Shown here piece by piece: positions 35,901 through 46,956 of a stretch of 64,000 bases of DNA; within the stretch, counting starts at the first letter, position 1, and each line of letters begins with the position of its first letter. The stretch is from contig CM082594.2 in the NCBI GenBank assembly GCA_040954595.2, positions 682,001-746,000 on the forward strand. Direction: 5' to 3'. This DNA is from Balanoglossus misakiensis (taxonomy: Eukaryota > Hemichordata). The position numbers and the translations under genes are program-made. The notes under the pieces are model-generated. The model made no database searches, was not told where the DNA came from, and worked only from the letters and a program-made list of their open reading frames with translations.

Positions 35901-35916
35901 TTCATCACTTGATTAG
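32902..35916 (+). CDS. CR1-type ORF2: endonuclease and reverse transcriptase
   Basis: The frame is open from directly after the ORF1 stop to TAG at 35914-35916, about 1,004 codons, in the same frame as ORF1. No in-frame ATG precedes the endonuclease, which begins at about 33034 with GIRIGFWNIQHL (catalytic Asn); the first in-frame ATG is near 33445. Endonuclease motifs follow: LSETFL, GIYRPP, LGDFNF and SDHYPV. The RT has RPISILPALSKILE, YLDLCKAFD (near 34780), GVPQGSILGPLLF (34954) and FADD (35047-35058), with all catalytic Asp residues present, then a thumb and C-terminal region (DYCCTVWGN, LHWLPI) typical of CR1/L2/Rex relatives. It nicks target DNA and copies its RNA there. No frameshift is visible, so the enzyme looks intact; how translation starts is unclear. 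Confidence 0.9.
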   Translation, partial: EAGHDECAENTTTHGDITSTSPKPHVDPTANSSSHPFHDLTTSKGIRIGFWNIQHLTNKIDELRLKLNNNIKPFDVLILSETFLSDLHCDADFIINGYESCRKDRSTGPGGGLLAYVNSNFTFKRRHDLENCNTEVIIIELSINYARPIFVIGIYRPPSSTLSVDKVIESNIESVYLENKEMIVLGDFNFNLLSPNGRNSYLYKCMESMNFSQLVTTVTRPISGTLLDHIYVNSPSNISRTCIPKVGLSDHYPVCVIRRYHANNCNTGSHIYVTSRHFRNFHANSFIDDLNSAFESYCHTDDVNTAFMDWATFFNDICNTHAPRVVRRVKRLRQPPWFSSEILELIHVRDFHLDKAVRSNSHDDWSMYRTLRNKVVHFITTEKRRYYRSIFSANSSNPTVVWRTVHDILSNDNACSQSPRITSNNRTLSNHKDIADAFNDYFTSIVVEYRQSLPGHSDLAITKTWVNSQMSPNLPSFQLPQIPFNFVMEQLASLDATKSHGFDNVSPKLLKIGANSIAGRITNMFNLSITNGTFPDCFKCARVVPIHKNGPKHVISNYRPISILPALSKILERHVYNSLYTYLQNNKLIMSSQSGFRRFHSCNTALLKLTDQLLRNIDNGLYNGLMYLDLCKAFDLVDHDILLRKLSIYGVNDVSLKWFRSYLSNRCQFVSYMGEESKTLPVVCGVPQGSILGPLLFLIFINDLPLSLSMGNIDMFADDQTLCVSGISINEVGTKLQEDVLPISTWVSNNAMSINTTKTKWMIVASRPKVNNVSEHSVTPNIRINNTCISCVSSHTLLGIEIDNALTWDTHIDNLSRKLSMRIGVLRKLRPLTPRHTLMLVYNAIFLSIIDYCCTVWGNTSKTNLQRIYKLQKRAGRVILGVDITFPSRSLLTTLHWLPIDIRIEYFIAVQTFKILHGLAPDYLNEFSYVSEMYNFTTRSVSNANLYVPTFKTATGQRSFMYRATNIWNNIPLSIRSIYSLSQFKSQLRNFFHTKFINEGSSLD

Positions 35917-36090
35917 ATTTCATGAATGTTTCCGCCATTGCGACTTGATTTGATTTTTTCAGTGTTTTTTTTTCCTTGTTGTATTCATTCTCATTTTGCC
36001 TTTGAGGGCTCTGTTGTATATTACAATTCTACTTTGTAACACAGACTACCCTCTTTAAATAAAGCATAATAATAATAATAATAATAATAA
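35917..36090 (+). other. CR1-type 3' UTR and (ATA)n tail
   Basis: Contains an imperfect stem (gagggctctgtt with aacacagactaccctc), AATAAA at 36058-36063 and an (AAT)n tail to 36090. The 3' stem and tail are likely the parts recognised by the reverse transcriptase. Confidence 0.75.
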
Positions 36091-37843
36091 ACACCGACGT
36101 TAGTTGGGGGCACGGCCTGCAGTACTGCCGGGTAAGCTGACATCGGCGTACCGCATATAATGTAGGGGGGGGGGGGACAGAACGGTTCAATACTACATTT
36201 ATTAGATATCAGCTAATTTTGGACAATCATCTAAAATCTAAATCATTTTTTCATATTTGGTTATCTGATGATGTATGAAATTTCCATTATATGTAAAAAT
36301 GGTGCTGATTATAAAAAATGCACTCTGAATGAGCTGATTTAATACAAAATTGCGTTTTATTCGTTTTTGCACCAAAAAGGTCATTTTTAGGCAAAACATT
36401 CTTTATTTTTTTAATTCGGTGACCTGATCATATATAAACAATTGCTTGTATGTTAAAAGTTTTTATGACTTTTAAAAGCAGTGACACTGGCGGCATTCAA
36501 CACGAAAATAACAATTTTAGCCACAATTTGGTCAAAATGGTAAATTTTTGAAAATTACAAAAATACCTGTTTTCTACATTTTTGGAAATCTGATGGAGTA
36601 TAGAATGCTCTTCGTATATATATATCGATACAAATTCCACAAAAAACGGCTAATTTGGCTCACTGCAGACAAAATTGCGTTTTACCAAATTTTCCTTGAA
36701 AATGTCATTTTTAGAAAAAAAAATAAAAAAACCTTTGTTTTTCGAATTTGGTGCCCTGATCATATATGACATGTTGATTATATGTTAAAACTTTCGACCA
36801 CTCCAAAAATGCAGAGATATTGACGGAATTCAAGAAAAAATAGCCATTTTGGCCATATTTTGACAAAAATGGTAAATTTTTAAAAAATCATAAAAAATTA
36901 ACTCTTTTCTTCATTTTCGGAAATATTATGGATAATGAAGTGTCGTTCTCTTGTAAAAAGTGCTGCAAATTCCAGAAAACGCGGTATAAATTGAATCACC
37001 CAAGACAAAATTACCATTTTCGACTTTTTTTCGAAAAATTGTCTTTTTTACAAAATAAATAAGAATAAATTCTTTTCTTAGTTTCAAACGGGTAGAGATA
37101 CTTTCCACACGGGTTTTCTTACATTGAATTCCCGTTCATCAACTCAGATTTCCTACAGCATAAGTCGGCTAAAACCCTGACACTCTAGAGCAGAAACAGT
37201 TGCACACTGGTAACGTTGAACAAGTCGATTTTTCTATGGCCTGGCTCGGCTAAATCTCCGTCACAATATGACAGACACTAGCGTACGTTAGCAACGGTGA
37301 TCAAGTCAGATTTTCTACGGCATGGCTTAGATAAAGCCCCGGCACTCTAGAGCAGAAACACGCGTACAGAGACCACGTTGATCAAGTCTGATCTCCTACG
37401 GCTTGGCTCGACTAAAACCCCGGCACACTATGACAGACACTAGCGTTCGTTAGCAACGTTGATCAAGTCAGATTTCCTACGGCATGGCTTGGCTAAAGCC
37501 CTGGCACTCTAGAGCAGAAACACGCGTACAGAGACCACGTTGATCTACTCACATTTCCTTCGGCCTGGCACGGCTGATGCCCCGGCACTATATATAGGAC
37601 ACAGACTGGCGTAAGTTAACAACGGTAATCACGTCGGGTTTCCTACGGCCTGGCTCAGCTGAAGCCCCGGCACTCTAGAGCAGAAACAGGCGTACATTGA
37701 CCACGTTGATCAAGTCAGATTTCCTACGGCGTGACTCGGCTGGTGCACCGGCTCTATATGACACAGACTGGCGTAAGTTATCAACGGTGATTACGTCGGA
37801 TTTCCTACGGCCTGGTTTAGCTGAAGCCCCGGCACTTTAGAGC
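36091..37843 (-). repeat. Satellite block (- orientation) between the CR1-type and second BEL insertions
   Basis: Starts at acaccgacgttagttggggg, which completes the monomer split at 30711. Then comes a new reversed monomer from 36160: the AT half, then sub-repeats 11 to 3, ending abruptly in ggcactttagagcg where BEL sequence begins. Confidence 0.94.
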
Positions 37844-37853
37844 GAGACGTTCT

Positions 37854-38771
37854 TTGCCGAGTAGGATGCTGTCAGACAACGCATCGACTTATTTATCGGC
37901 TGCCAATGAAATCAAAACACTGTTTGATACGCCAGAAGTAAATGACTTTCTCGCCGCACATCGTGTACAATGGACGTTTATACCGAAGCGCGCGACCTGG
38001 TTTGGTGGCTTCTGGGAGAGGCTGATTGCTTTGACAAAGAACGCTATTATGAAAACTCTCGGTCGAGCTAACCTAACCTTTGATGAACTCGCAACAGTTG
38101 TGACTGAAATTGAAGCCGTTTTAAACGACAGGCCGTTAACGTACGTGTCATCCAGTATAAACGACAACATTGGATTGACCCCAAATCACTTGCTACATGG
38201 CAGGACACTGACATCATTGCCGTACATCGAGATCACCGACGAAGAGGTGATTGACCCATCTTACTGTGATAATCGTGAAATCAACAGAAGATATGAACAT
38301 CTATCAAGATTACACGATCAATTTTGGCGAAGATGGTCGTCCGATTATCTGACTGCCCTACGTGAACGACATCCCACCAAAGGAACTCGTGATAATGTCA
38401 TCAAGGTCGGAGATGTCGTGATAATACACAGTGACACTGACAAACGTCCGAAATGGCATTTAGGAACTGTAACAAGGTTGATCTTCGGTAATGATAAACT
38501 GGTACGATCTGCGGAGTTGAACACCGCAGGTGGTCCTACAAACCGACCTATCCATAAATTGTACCCATTGGAAGTTGTCTCCAAGGAGCTGTCAACTGTG
38601 TCTGGAGATAATACAGGTATTGGAGCAGATTCAAACACGAATACTGAAACAGTCGACACAGCTGGAGCCTCTGAAGATTCCTCGGTGAAGGCGGATGTTG
38701 TACCCCCGAGACGACCTGTCAGAGACTCTGCAGTTGCCGCTCGAGTACGAATAGCGGATCTCTCTATTTGA
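37854..38771 (+). pseudogene. BEL/Pao integrase (C-terminal part) and pol C-terminal domain
   Basis: 305 codons in one open frame. It begins around MLSDNASTYLSAANE, which holds the second catalytic Asp of the D,D35E core, and continues to WTFIPKRATWFGGFWERL with the catalytic Glu; the first Asp and the zinc-binding domain are missing upstream of 37844. FDELATVVTEIEAVLNDRPL and LTPNHLLHGR follow, then a C-terminal domain with VIKVGDVVIIHSD and WHLGTVTRLI, of the kind found at the end of BEL/Pao pol. The family end RIADLSI is intact. Truncation makes it non-functional as an integrase. The ATG used is incidental. Confidence 0.85.
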
Positions 38772-38946
38772 CTTTGAAATTGGAAAACAATTTCGATCGC
38801 ATTGTGACTGTTATCATGTTTACTGACACAATGAACATTAGTTTATTATCCTTGAACACTTTAGGTGACTTTAATCATATTTCATGTTATTTGATGTTTT
38901 TTTTTTCTGACGATTTTCGAGACTTTCCTTTGCGCGGGGGAGAATA

Positions 38947-39166
38947 TGGAGAAGTGAGAGATTTACTCCAGAAGGATCACGTGACGGAAACTCTTACCCT
39001 ATCAGAGTTGACTTTGTTTCCCGCCAAACTTTATACTTGTAGCAGATTTATTGTAATTTTTGAGTGTTTGCTCCGGCGTTCGTGGGACTTATATATAACC
39101 CAGTTTTGGCGCTTTCGGGCAGCATTTTCTAAGGAGCTCTGTGGTGTTACTTTGTTGTTGGATTCA
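38947..39166 (+). repeat. Partial LTR of the second BEL/Pao element
   Basis: Begins TGGAGAAGTGAG directly after the polypurine tract and includes a TATA-like tatatataacc at 39090. It breaks off at gttggattcag, where satellite sequence intrudes. No second LTR copy is in the window, so the boundary is inferred. Confidence 0.55.
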
Positions 39167-39209
39167 GATGCCCCGGCACTATATATAGGACACAGACTGG
39201 CGTAAGTTA
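39167..39209 (-). repeat. 43-bp satellite scrap inside the BEL LTR region
   Basis: atgccccggcactatatata to gactggcgtaagtta is part of sub-repeat 5 in the array's - orientation, flanked on both sides by non-satellite sequence. Confidence 0.8.
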
Positions 39210-39312
39210 AAAACCAGTGTTTTACCTAGCACTGAATCGTTCGCTTCTTTTCCGACGTCAGTATACTCGAACCCCCTCCCGGGAGTATTGATCACTGCCA
39301 CGATACTTCCCC
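39210..39312. other. About 100-bp segment of unknown origin, possibly the rest of the BEL LTR
   Basis: aaaaccagtgttttacctag to cgatacttcc matches nothing else in the window and ends where satellite resumes in ccacaatttggtc. Its position fits an LTR 3' end, but without another LTR copy this is only a guess. Confidence 0.4.
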
Positions 39313-42300
39313 ACAATTTGGTCAAAATTGTAAATTTTTGAAAATTACAAAAAATACCTGTTTTCTACATTTTCGGAAATCTGATGGAGTATAGAATGCT
39401 CTTCGTATGTATATATCGATACGAATTCCACAAAAGACCGTCTAATTTGGCTCACTGCAGACAAAATTGCGTTTTACCAAATTTTCCTTGAAAATGTCAT
39501 TTTTAGAAAAAAATAAATAAAAAAACCTTTGTTCTTCGAATTTGGTGCCCTGATCATATATGACATGTTGATTGTATGTTAAGACTTTCGACCACTCCAA
39601 AAATGCAGAGATATTGACGGAATTCAAGAAAAAATAGCCATTTTGGCCATATTTTGACAAAATGGTAAATTTTTAAAAAATCATAAAAAATAACTCTTTT
39701 CTTATTTTTTCGGAAATATTATGGAGCATGAAGTGTCGTTCTCTTGTAAAAAGTGCTGCAAATTCCAGAAAAGGCGGTATAATTTAAATCACCCAAGACA
39801 AAATTACCATTTTCGACTTGTTTTCGAAAAATTGTCTTTTTTACAAAATAAATAAGAATAAATTCTTTTCTTAGTTTCAAACGGGTAGAGATACTTTCCA
39901 CACGGGTTTTCTAACATTGAATTCCCGTTCATCAACTCAGATTTCCTACAGCATAAGTCGGCTAAAACCCTGACACTCTAGAGCAGAAACAGTTGCACAC
40001 TGGTAACGTTGAACAAGTCGATTTTTCTACTGCCTGGCTCGGCTAAATCTCCGTCACAATATGACAGACACTAGCGTACGTTAGCAACGGTGATAAAGTC
40101 AGATTTTCTACGGCATGGCTTGGATAAAGCCCCGGCACTCTAGAGCAGAAACACGCGTACAGAGAGCACGTTGATCAAGTCTGATCTCCTACGGCTTGGC
40201 TCGACTAAAACCCCGGCACACTATGACAGACACCAGCGTTAGTAAGCAACGTTGATCAAGTCAGATTTCCTACGGCATGGCTTGGCTAAAGCCCTGGCAC
40301 TATAGAGCAGAAACACGCGTACAGAGACCACGTTGATCTACTCACATTTCCTTCGGCCTGGCACGGCTGATGCCCCGGCACTATATATAGGACACAGACT
40401 GGCGTAAGTTAACAACGGTAATCACGTCGGGTTTCCTACGGCCTGGCTCAGCTGAAGCCCCGGCACTCTAGAGCAGAAACAGACGTACATTGACCACGTT
40501 GATCAAGTCAGATTTCCTACGGCGTGACTCGGCAGGTGCACCGGCTCTATATGACACAGACTAGCGTAAGTTATCAACGGTGATTACGTCGGATTTCCTA
40601 CGGCCTGGTTTAGCTGAAGCCCCGGCACTTTAGAGCGGAAACACGCGTACATTGACCACGATGATCAATTCAGATCTCCTACGGCCTGGCTCGACTAAAA
40701 CCCCGGCACACCATGACAGACACTAGCGTTCGTTAGCAACGGTGATCAAGTCTGATTTCCTTCGGCCTGGCTCTGCAAAAGACCCGACACTCTAGTACAA
40801 AGACGTTGGCTAAGTCGGGCAAACCGAAGAGGGAAAGTTACAGCGGGTCAACACTCGACATTTGTTCGGGTAGGACTGCATTATTGCCTGTCAATTTATA
40901 GAGAAAGCTCGAATTTAACCAGGGCGTTTCAAACACCGACGTTAGTTGGGGGCACGGCCTGCAGTACTGCCGGGTAAGCTGACATCGGCGTACCGCATGT
41001 AATGTAGGGGGGGGGGGGGAAACAGAACGGTTTAATACTACATTTATCAGATATCAGCTAATTTTGGACAATCATCTTAAATCTAATTCATTTTTTCATA
41101 TTTGGATATCTGATGATGTATGAAATTTCCATTATATGTAAAAATGGTGCTGATTATAAAAATACACTCTGAATGAGCTGATTTAATACAAAATTGCGTT
41201 TTATTCGTTTTTGCACCAAAAAGGTCATTTTTAGGCAAAACATTCTTTATTTTTTTAATTCGGTGACCTGATCATATATAAACAATTGCTTGTATGTTAA
41301 AAGTTTTTATGACTTTTAAAAGCAGTGACACTGGCGGCATTCAACACGAAAATAACAATTTTAGCCACAATTTGGTCAAAATGGTAAATTTTTAAAAATT
41401 ACAAAAAAATACCTGTTTTCTACATTTTCGGAAATCTGATGGAGTATAGAATGCTCTTCGTATGTATATATCGATACAAATTCTAAAAAAAAAGACCGTC
41501 TAATTTGGCTCACTGCAGGCAAAATTGCGTTTTACCAAATTTTCCTTGAAAATGTCACTTTTAGAAGAAAAAAAAATAAAAAAACCTTTGTTCTTCGAAT
41601 TTGGTGCCCTGATCATATATGACATGTTGATTGTATGTTAAAACTTTCGACCACTCCAAAAATGCAGATATATTGACGGAATTAAAGAAAAAATAGCCAT
41701 TTTGGCCATATTTTGACAAAAATGGTAAATTTTTAAAAAATCATAAAAAAATTACTCTTTTCTTCATTTTCCGAAATATTATGGAGCATGAAGTGTCGTT
41801 CTCTTGTAAGAAGTGCAGCGAATTCCAGAAAAGGCGGTATAATTTGAATCACCCAAGACAAAATTACCATTTTCGACTTTTTTTCGAAAAATTGTCTTTT
41901 TTACAAAATAAATAAGAATAAATTCTTTTCTTAGTTTCAAACGGGTAGAGATACTTTCCACAAGGGTTTTCTAACATTGAATTCCCGTTCATCAACTCAG
42001 ATTTCCTACAGCATAAGTCGGCTAAAACCCTGACACTCTAGAGCAGAAACAGTTGCACACTGGTAACGTTGAACAAGTCGATTTTTCTATGGCCTGGCTC
42101 GGCTAAATCTCCGTCACAATATGACAGACACTAGCGTACGTTAGCAACGGTGATCAAGTCAGATTTTCTACGGCATGGCTTAGATAAAGCCCCGGCACTC
42201 TAGAGCAGAAACACGCGTACAGAGACCACGTTGATCAAGTCTGATCTCCTACGGCTTGGCTCGACTAAAACCCCGGCACACTATGACAGACACTAGCGTT

Positions 42301-43061
42301 CGTTAGCAACGTTGATCAAGTCAGATTTCCTACGGCATGGCTTGGCTAAAGCCCTGGCACTCTAGAGCAGAAACACGCGTACAGAGACCACGTTGATCTA
42401 CTCACATTTCCTTCGGCCTGGCACGGCTGATGCCCCGGCACTATATATAGGACACAGACTGGCGTAAGTTAACAACGGTAATCACGTCGGGTTTCCTACG
42501 GCCTGGCTCAGCTGAAGCCCCGGCACTCTAGAGCAGAAACAGGCGTACATTGACCACGTTGATCAAGTCAGATTTCCTACGGCGTGACTCGGCTGGTGCA
42601 CCGGCTCTATATGACACAGACTGGCGTAAGTTATCAACGGTGACTACGTCGGATTTCCTACGGCCAGGTTTAGCTGAAGCCCCGGCACTTTAGAGCGGAA
42701 ACACGCGTACATTGACCACGATGATCAAGTCAGATCTCCTACGGCCTGGCTCGACTAAAACCCCGGCACACCATGACAGACACTAGCGTTCGTTAGCAAC
42801 GGTGATCAAGTCGGATTTCCTTCGGCCTGGCTCTGCAAAAGACCCGACACTCTAGTACAAAGACGTTGGCTAAGTCGGGCAAACCGAACAGGGAAAGTCA
42901 CAGCGGTTCAACACTTGACATTTGTTCCGGTAGGACTGCATTATTGCCTGTCAATTTAAAGAGAGAGCCCGAATTTAACCAGGGCGTTTCAAACACCGAC
43001 GTTTGTTGGGGGCACGGCCTACAGTACTGCCGGGTAAGCTGACATCGGCGTACCGCATATA

Positions 43062-45287
43062 ATGTAAGGGGGGGGGGGGGGGAACAGAACGGTTCAATAC
43101 TACATTTGTTAGATATCAGCTAATTTTGGACAATCATCTAAAATCTAAATCATTTTTTCATATTTGGATATCTGATGATGTATGAAATTTCCATTATATG
43201 TAAACATGGTGCTGATTATAAAAAATGCACTCTGAATGAGCTGATTTAATACAAAATTGCGTTTTATTCGTTTTTGCACCAAAAAGGTCATTTTTAGGCA
43301 AAACATTCTTTATTTTATAAATTCGGTGACCTGATCATATATAAACAATTGCTTGTATGTTAAAAGTTTTGATGACTTTTAAAAGCAGTGACACTGGCGG
43401 CATTCAACACGAAAATAACAATTTTAGCCACAATTTGGTCAAAATGGTAAATTTTTGAAAATTACAAAAAATACCTGTTTTCTACATTTTCGGAAATCTG
43501 ATGGAGTATAGAATGCTCTTCGTATGTATATATCGATACAAATTTCACAAAAGACCGTCTAATTTGGCTCACTGCAGACAAAATTGCGTTTTACCAAATT
43601 TTCCTTGAAAATGTCATTTTTAGAAGAAAAAAAAATAAAAAAAACCTTTGTTCTTCGAATTTGGTGCCCTGATCATATATGACATGTTGATTGTATGTTA
43701 AAACTTTCGACCACTCCAAAAATGCAGATATATTGACGGAATTAAAGAAAAAATAGCCATTTTGGCCATATTTTGACAAAAATGGTAAATTTTTAAAAAA
43801 TCATAAAAAATTAACTCTTTTCTTCATTTTCGGAAATATTATGGAGCATAAGGTGTCGTTCTCTTGCAAAAAGTGCTGCAAATTCCAGAAAAGGTGGTAT
43901 AATTTGAATCACCCAAGACAAAATTACCATTTTCAACTTTTTTTCGAAAAATTGTCTTTTTTACAAAATAAATAAGAATAAATTCTTTTCTTAGTTTCAA
44001 ATGGGTAGAGATACTTTCCACACGGGTTTTCTAACATTGAATTCCCGTTCATCAACTCAGATTTCCTACAGCATAAGTCGGCTAAAACCCTGACACTCTA
44101 GAGCAGAAACAGTTGCACACTGGTAACGTTGAACAAGTCGATTTTTCTACGGCCTGGCTCGGCTAAATCTCCGTCACAAAATGACAGACACTAGCGTACG
44201 TTAGCAACGGTGATCAAGTGAGATTTCCTACGGCATGGCTTGGCTAAAGCCCTGGCACTCTAGAGCAGAAACACGCGTACAGAGACCACGTTGATCTACT
44301 CACATTTCCTTCGGCCTGGCACGGCTGATGCCCCGGCACTATATATAGGACACAGACTGGCGTAAGTTAACAACGGTAATCACGTCGGGTTTCCTACGGC
44401 CTGGCTCAGCTGAAGCCCCGGCACTCTAGAGCAGAAACACGCGTACAGAGACCACGTTGATCAAGTCTGATCTCCTACGGCTTGGCTCGACTAAAACCCC
44501 GGCACACTATGACAGACACTAGCGTTCGTTAGCAACGTTGATCATGTCAGATTTCCTACGGCATGGCTTGGCTAAAGCCCTGGCACTCTAGAGCAGAAAC
44601 ACGCGTACAGAGACCACGTTGATCTACTCACATTTCCTTCGGCCTGGCACGGCTGATGCCCCGGCACTATATATAGGACACAGACTGGCGTAAGTTAACA
44701 ACGGTAATCACGTCGGGTTTCCTACGGCCTGGCTCAGCTGAAGCCCCGGCACTCTAGAGCAGAAACAGGCGTACATTGACCACGTTGATCAAGTCAGATT
44801 TCCTACGGCGTGACTCGGCTGGTTCACCGGCTCTATATGACACAGACAGGCGTAAGTTATCAACGGTGATTACGTCGGATTTCCTACGGCCTGGTTTAGC
44901 TGAAGCCCCGGCACTTTACAGCGGAAACAGGCGTACATTGACCACGTTGATCAAGTCAGATCTCCTACGGCCTGGCTCGACTAAAACCCCGGCACACCAT
45001 GACAGACACTAGCGTTCGTTAGCAACGGTGATCAAGTCGGATTTCCTTCGGCCTGGCTCTGCAAAAGACCCGACACTCTAGTACAAAGACGTTGGCTAAG
45101 TCGAGCAAACCGAAGAGGGAAAGTCACAGCGGGTCAACACTCGACATTTGTTTGGGTAGGACTGCATTATTGCCTGTCAATTTATAGAGGAAGCCCGAAT
45201 TTAACCAGGGCGTTTCCAACACCGATATTAGTTGGGGGCACGGCCTGCAGTACTGCCGGGTAATCTGACATCGGCGTACCGCATATA
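43062..45287 (-). repeat. Longest satellite monomer, 2,226 bp, about 13 sub-repeats
   Basis: The pair of sub-repeats 6 and 5 (cttcggcctggcacggctga and the tatatata unit) occurs twice, near 44307-44420 and 44637-44740. The same duplicated order is seen in the monomer at 53,590-54,400, so this variant spread to at least two monomers. Confidence 0.88.
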
Positions 45288-45404
45288 ATGTAAGGGGGGG
45301 TGGGGGGGATGGAACGGTTCAATACTACATTTATTAGATATCAGCTAATTTTGGACAATCATCTAAAATCTAAATCATTTTTTCATATTTGGATATCTGA
45401 TGAT

Positions 45405-45408
45405 GTAG
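45405..45408. repeat. Target-site duplication of the Gypsy element (left)
   Basis: gtag immediately outside the left LTR, repeated at 52732-52735 outside the right LTR. A 4-bp duplication fits Gypsy-type integration. Confidence 0.75.
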
Positions 45409-45937
45409 TATTACGGCTGGTTTCTCATGATTGTTCATGCATCGGGGAATCTGTAGCGATGAGGTATCGGGCTCTGACGAGAACAGTGATCCACGGAGAC
45501 ACGTATCTGATTCACGTTCATTTATTGTCCGGAATTATGTAGTACATCAAATACGCCCAGTAAAGTACATGAGGAAGGGAACGAGCTCAGTAGCCTGAGG
45601 TACTCCCATCTCCCGTTAGATTATTCTTCCTAACTTTGGAAACAAAGTTCTCTTATAATTACTTTTCTCAAGGCGTGGTTAATAATGTAAAATATCACAA
45701 ATACAATGTGTTACAATTTCATTGGACATCAGTCAACTCTATACGTACCAATTTACATAAAGTGTTATATAACAAAGTCAGTTCGGTGATGATTGAGAAT
45801 CAGAGCAGTCAGTTAAACACCCGCTCTCCCTATCTACTTCAAATACATAAAATCAAATACTATCAAACATTGACATTCCCGAGCTCTGGCTTAATTAACC
45901 CTTGAAATCGTATTTGACCTTTATACAGATCGTAACA
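45409..45937 (-). repeat. Gypsy 3' LTR
   Basis: 529 bp. On the - strand it starts TGTTACGATC and ends CCGTAATA, imperfect inverted ends. It carries AATAAA (complement tttatt at 45521-45526) and a TATA-like tataaagg near its - strand start. Differences from the 5' LTR include one G in a G-run and three substitutions. Confidence 0.92.
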
Positions 45938-45950
45938 CTCCCCTCCTTTT
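45938..45950 (-). promoter_or_regulatory. Gypsy polypurine tract
   Basis: On the - strand aaaaggaggggag abuts the 3' LTR start TGTTACG, as expected for the plus-strand primer. Confidence 0.8.
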
Positions 45951-46956
45951 AAACCAATGCGTCCCGCATTGGACACAAATCTCTTAAAGAGCAGTACACC
46001 AAGGGTAATCGTTCAGTTCCATCCCAAGAGTATATTAAGATGTACCGTATGATTTTGAAATGTAAGAGTACAATATATATAACAAAATTGAAGTAAAATA
46101 TTTGAAAAAAAAATCTAGTCATGTCTATGAAGTGATCGTCTTAAAAATATATAAAATTACAATCCAAAAATTACTACAGAATAAAAGTACATATAAACTT
46201 AAAATAGTATGTGCACATAAAACCTTCGCACACCTATCCACCTACTAATATAAACAATAAAATCGCAACTCCTTCTGTAAACCCATAAAACGTTGTATCC
46301 ATCATAGAACACAATCTTAATATCTGTTGTCTTATTGACTCAAACGAAATACTCTTGCATTCTTTTACATCGAACGATCATCCGACATTCCTTATTCTCG
46401 AGTTACGTCATGTCGGGCAAATTCAAAAATTAAAACTGAAACATCCTAGCGTTTTGTCAAAAATCCACTCTTTACAACTTCGAAAATGGCATTTTCTTCA
46501 TTCGAAAATGGGATTTTCTTTGGTTTCTTTATACAAACACATAGCCATTAAAAGGGGCTATTTACACAAATTGGACCATCTATTTTTAGGTCATCAAACG
46601 AACGGCAAATTCAACTCACAACATTTTTCTCCAATGTTAAAATCTCTGCAACTTCAAACTTCACTGGTAATTTCTTTACAACTCAAATACATTAACACAT
46701 TTAAACAGAGTGACACGGGAACCAGGTTGCACAGCACTTACAACTAAACTCAGCAACCAACGGATAATAAAATGTCATTCGACAACTTATACGTAACATT
46801 AAACGAATCAAGGGACACGCCAATCGTACACTCACTCATACAGGCCGGCCAACACTCATACCTCTCAGTCATATTCAAATATTCATTTCAATCAACCACG
46901 TGTCTCCCTTTTCCGTTTTTTTTCTCTGTTACGCATATATTTCTCTGTCCATAGAT
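45951..46956 (-). other. Gypsy 3' non-coding region
   Basis: About 1 kb between the gag-pol stop and the polypurine tract. It is AT-rich, with no ORF on the element's coding strand long enough to be an envelope gene. A 130-codon ORF on the opposite strand (46355-46747) has no recognisable feature, and I do not call it a gene. Confidence 0.7.
45953..45971. repeat. Perfect 8-bp hairpin next to the Gypsy polypurine tract
   Basis: ccaatgcg, loop tcc, cgcattgg. Its place beside the tract suggests a structural role in the RNA, not shown. Confidence 0.5.

Larger units (their letters stand above)
30712..36090 (+). mobile_element. CR1/L2-type non-LTR retrotransposon, nearly complete
   Basis: 5.4 kb with a 5' leader, ORF1 (PHD finger, coiled coil, SGNH esterase, zinc knuckles), ORF2 (apurinic-type endonuclease and reverse transcriptase), a 174-bp 3' UTR with AATAAA, and an (ATA)n tail. 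It splits the satellite word gggcgtttcaaacaccgacg with no clear target duplication, as is common in the CR1 group. Family assignment rests on the esterase-type ORF1, the RT words GVPQGSILGPLLF and FADD, and the microsatellite tail instead of poly(A). One stop codon in ORF1 is the only obvious lesion. Confidence 0.9.
37844..39166 (+). mobile_element. BEL/Pao element fragment (integrase 3' part, C-terminus, partial LTR)
   Basis: A second BEL/Pao family, different in sequence from the palindromic one. It starts inside the integrase and runs through the end of pol, a spacer, a polypurine tract (gcgcgggggagaa near 38933-38944) and the first part of an LTR (from tggagaagtgag at about 38947). Everything 5' of the integrase is absent. 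The satellite around it does not resume at the complementary point, so this is not a clean insertion. Confidence 0.85.
39313..45408 (-). repeat. Satellite block (- orientation) before the Gypsy element
   Basis: Anchors at 40992, 43052 and 45278. Monomers: 39313-41001 (AT half truncated by the BEL rearrangement), 41002-43061 (2,060 bp, full), 43062-45287 (2,226 bp, about 13 sub-repeats), and the start of the next, split by the Gypsy element after gatgatgtag. Confidence 0.95.

Noticed and set aside
46355-46747. 130-codon ORF on the + strand in the Gypsy 3' region
   Set aside because: Antisense to the element, with no recognisable domain, signal peptide or membrane segment. Treated as chance, not as an env gene or host gene.
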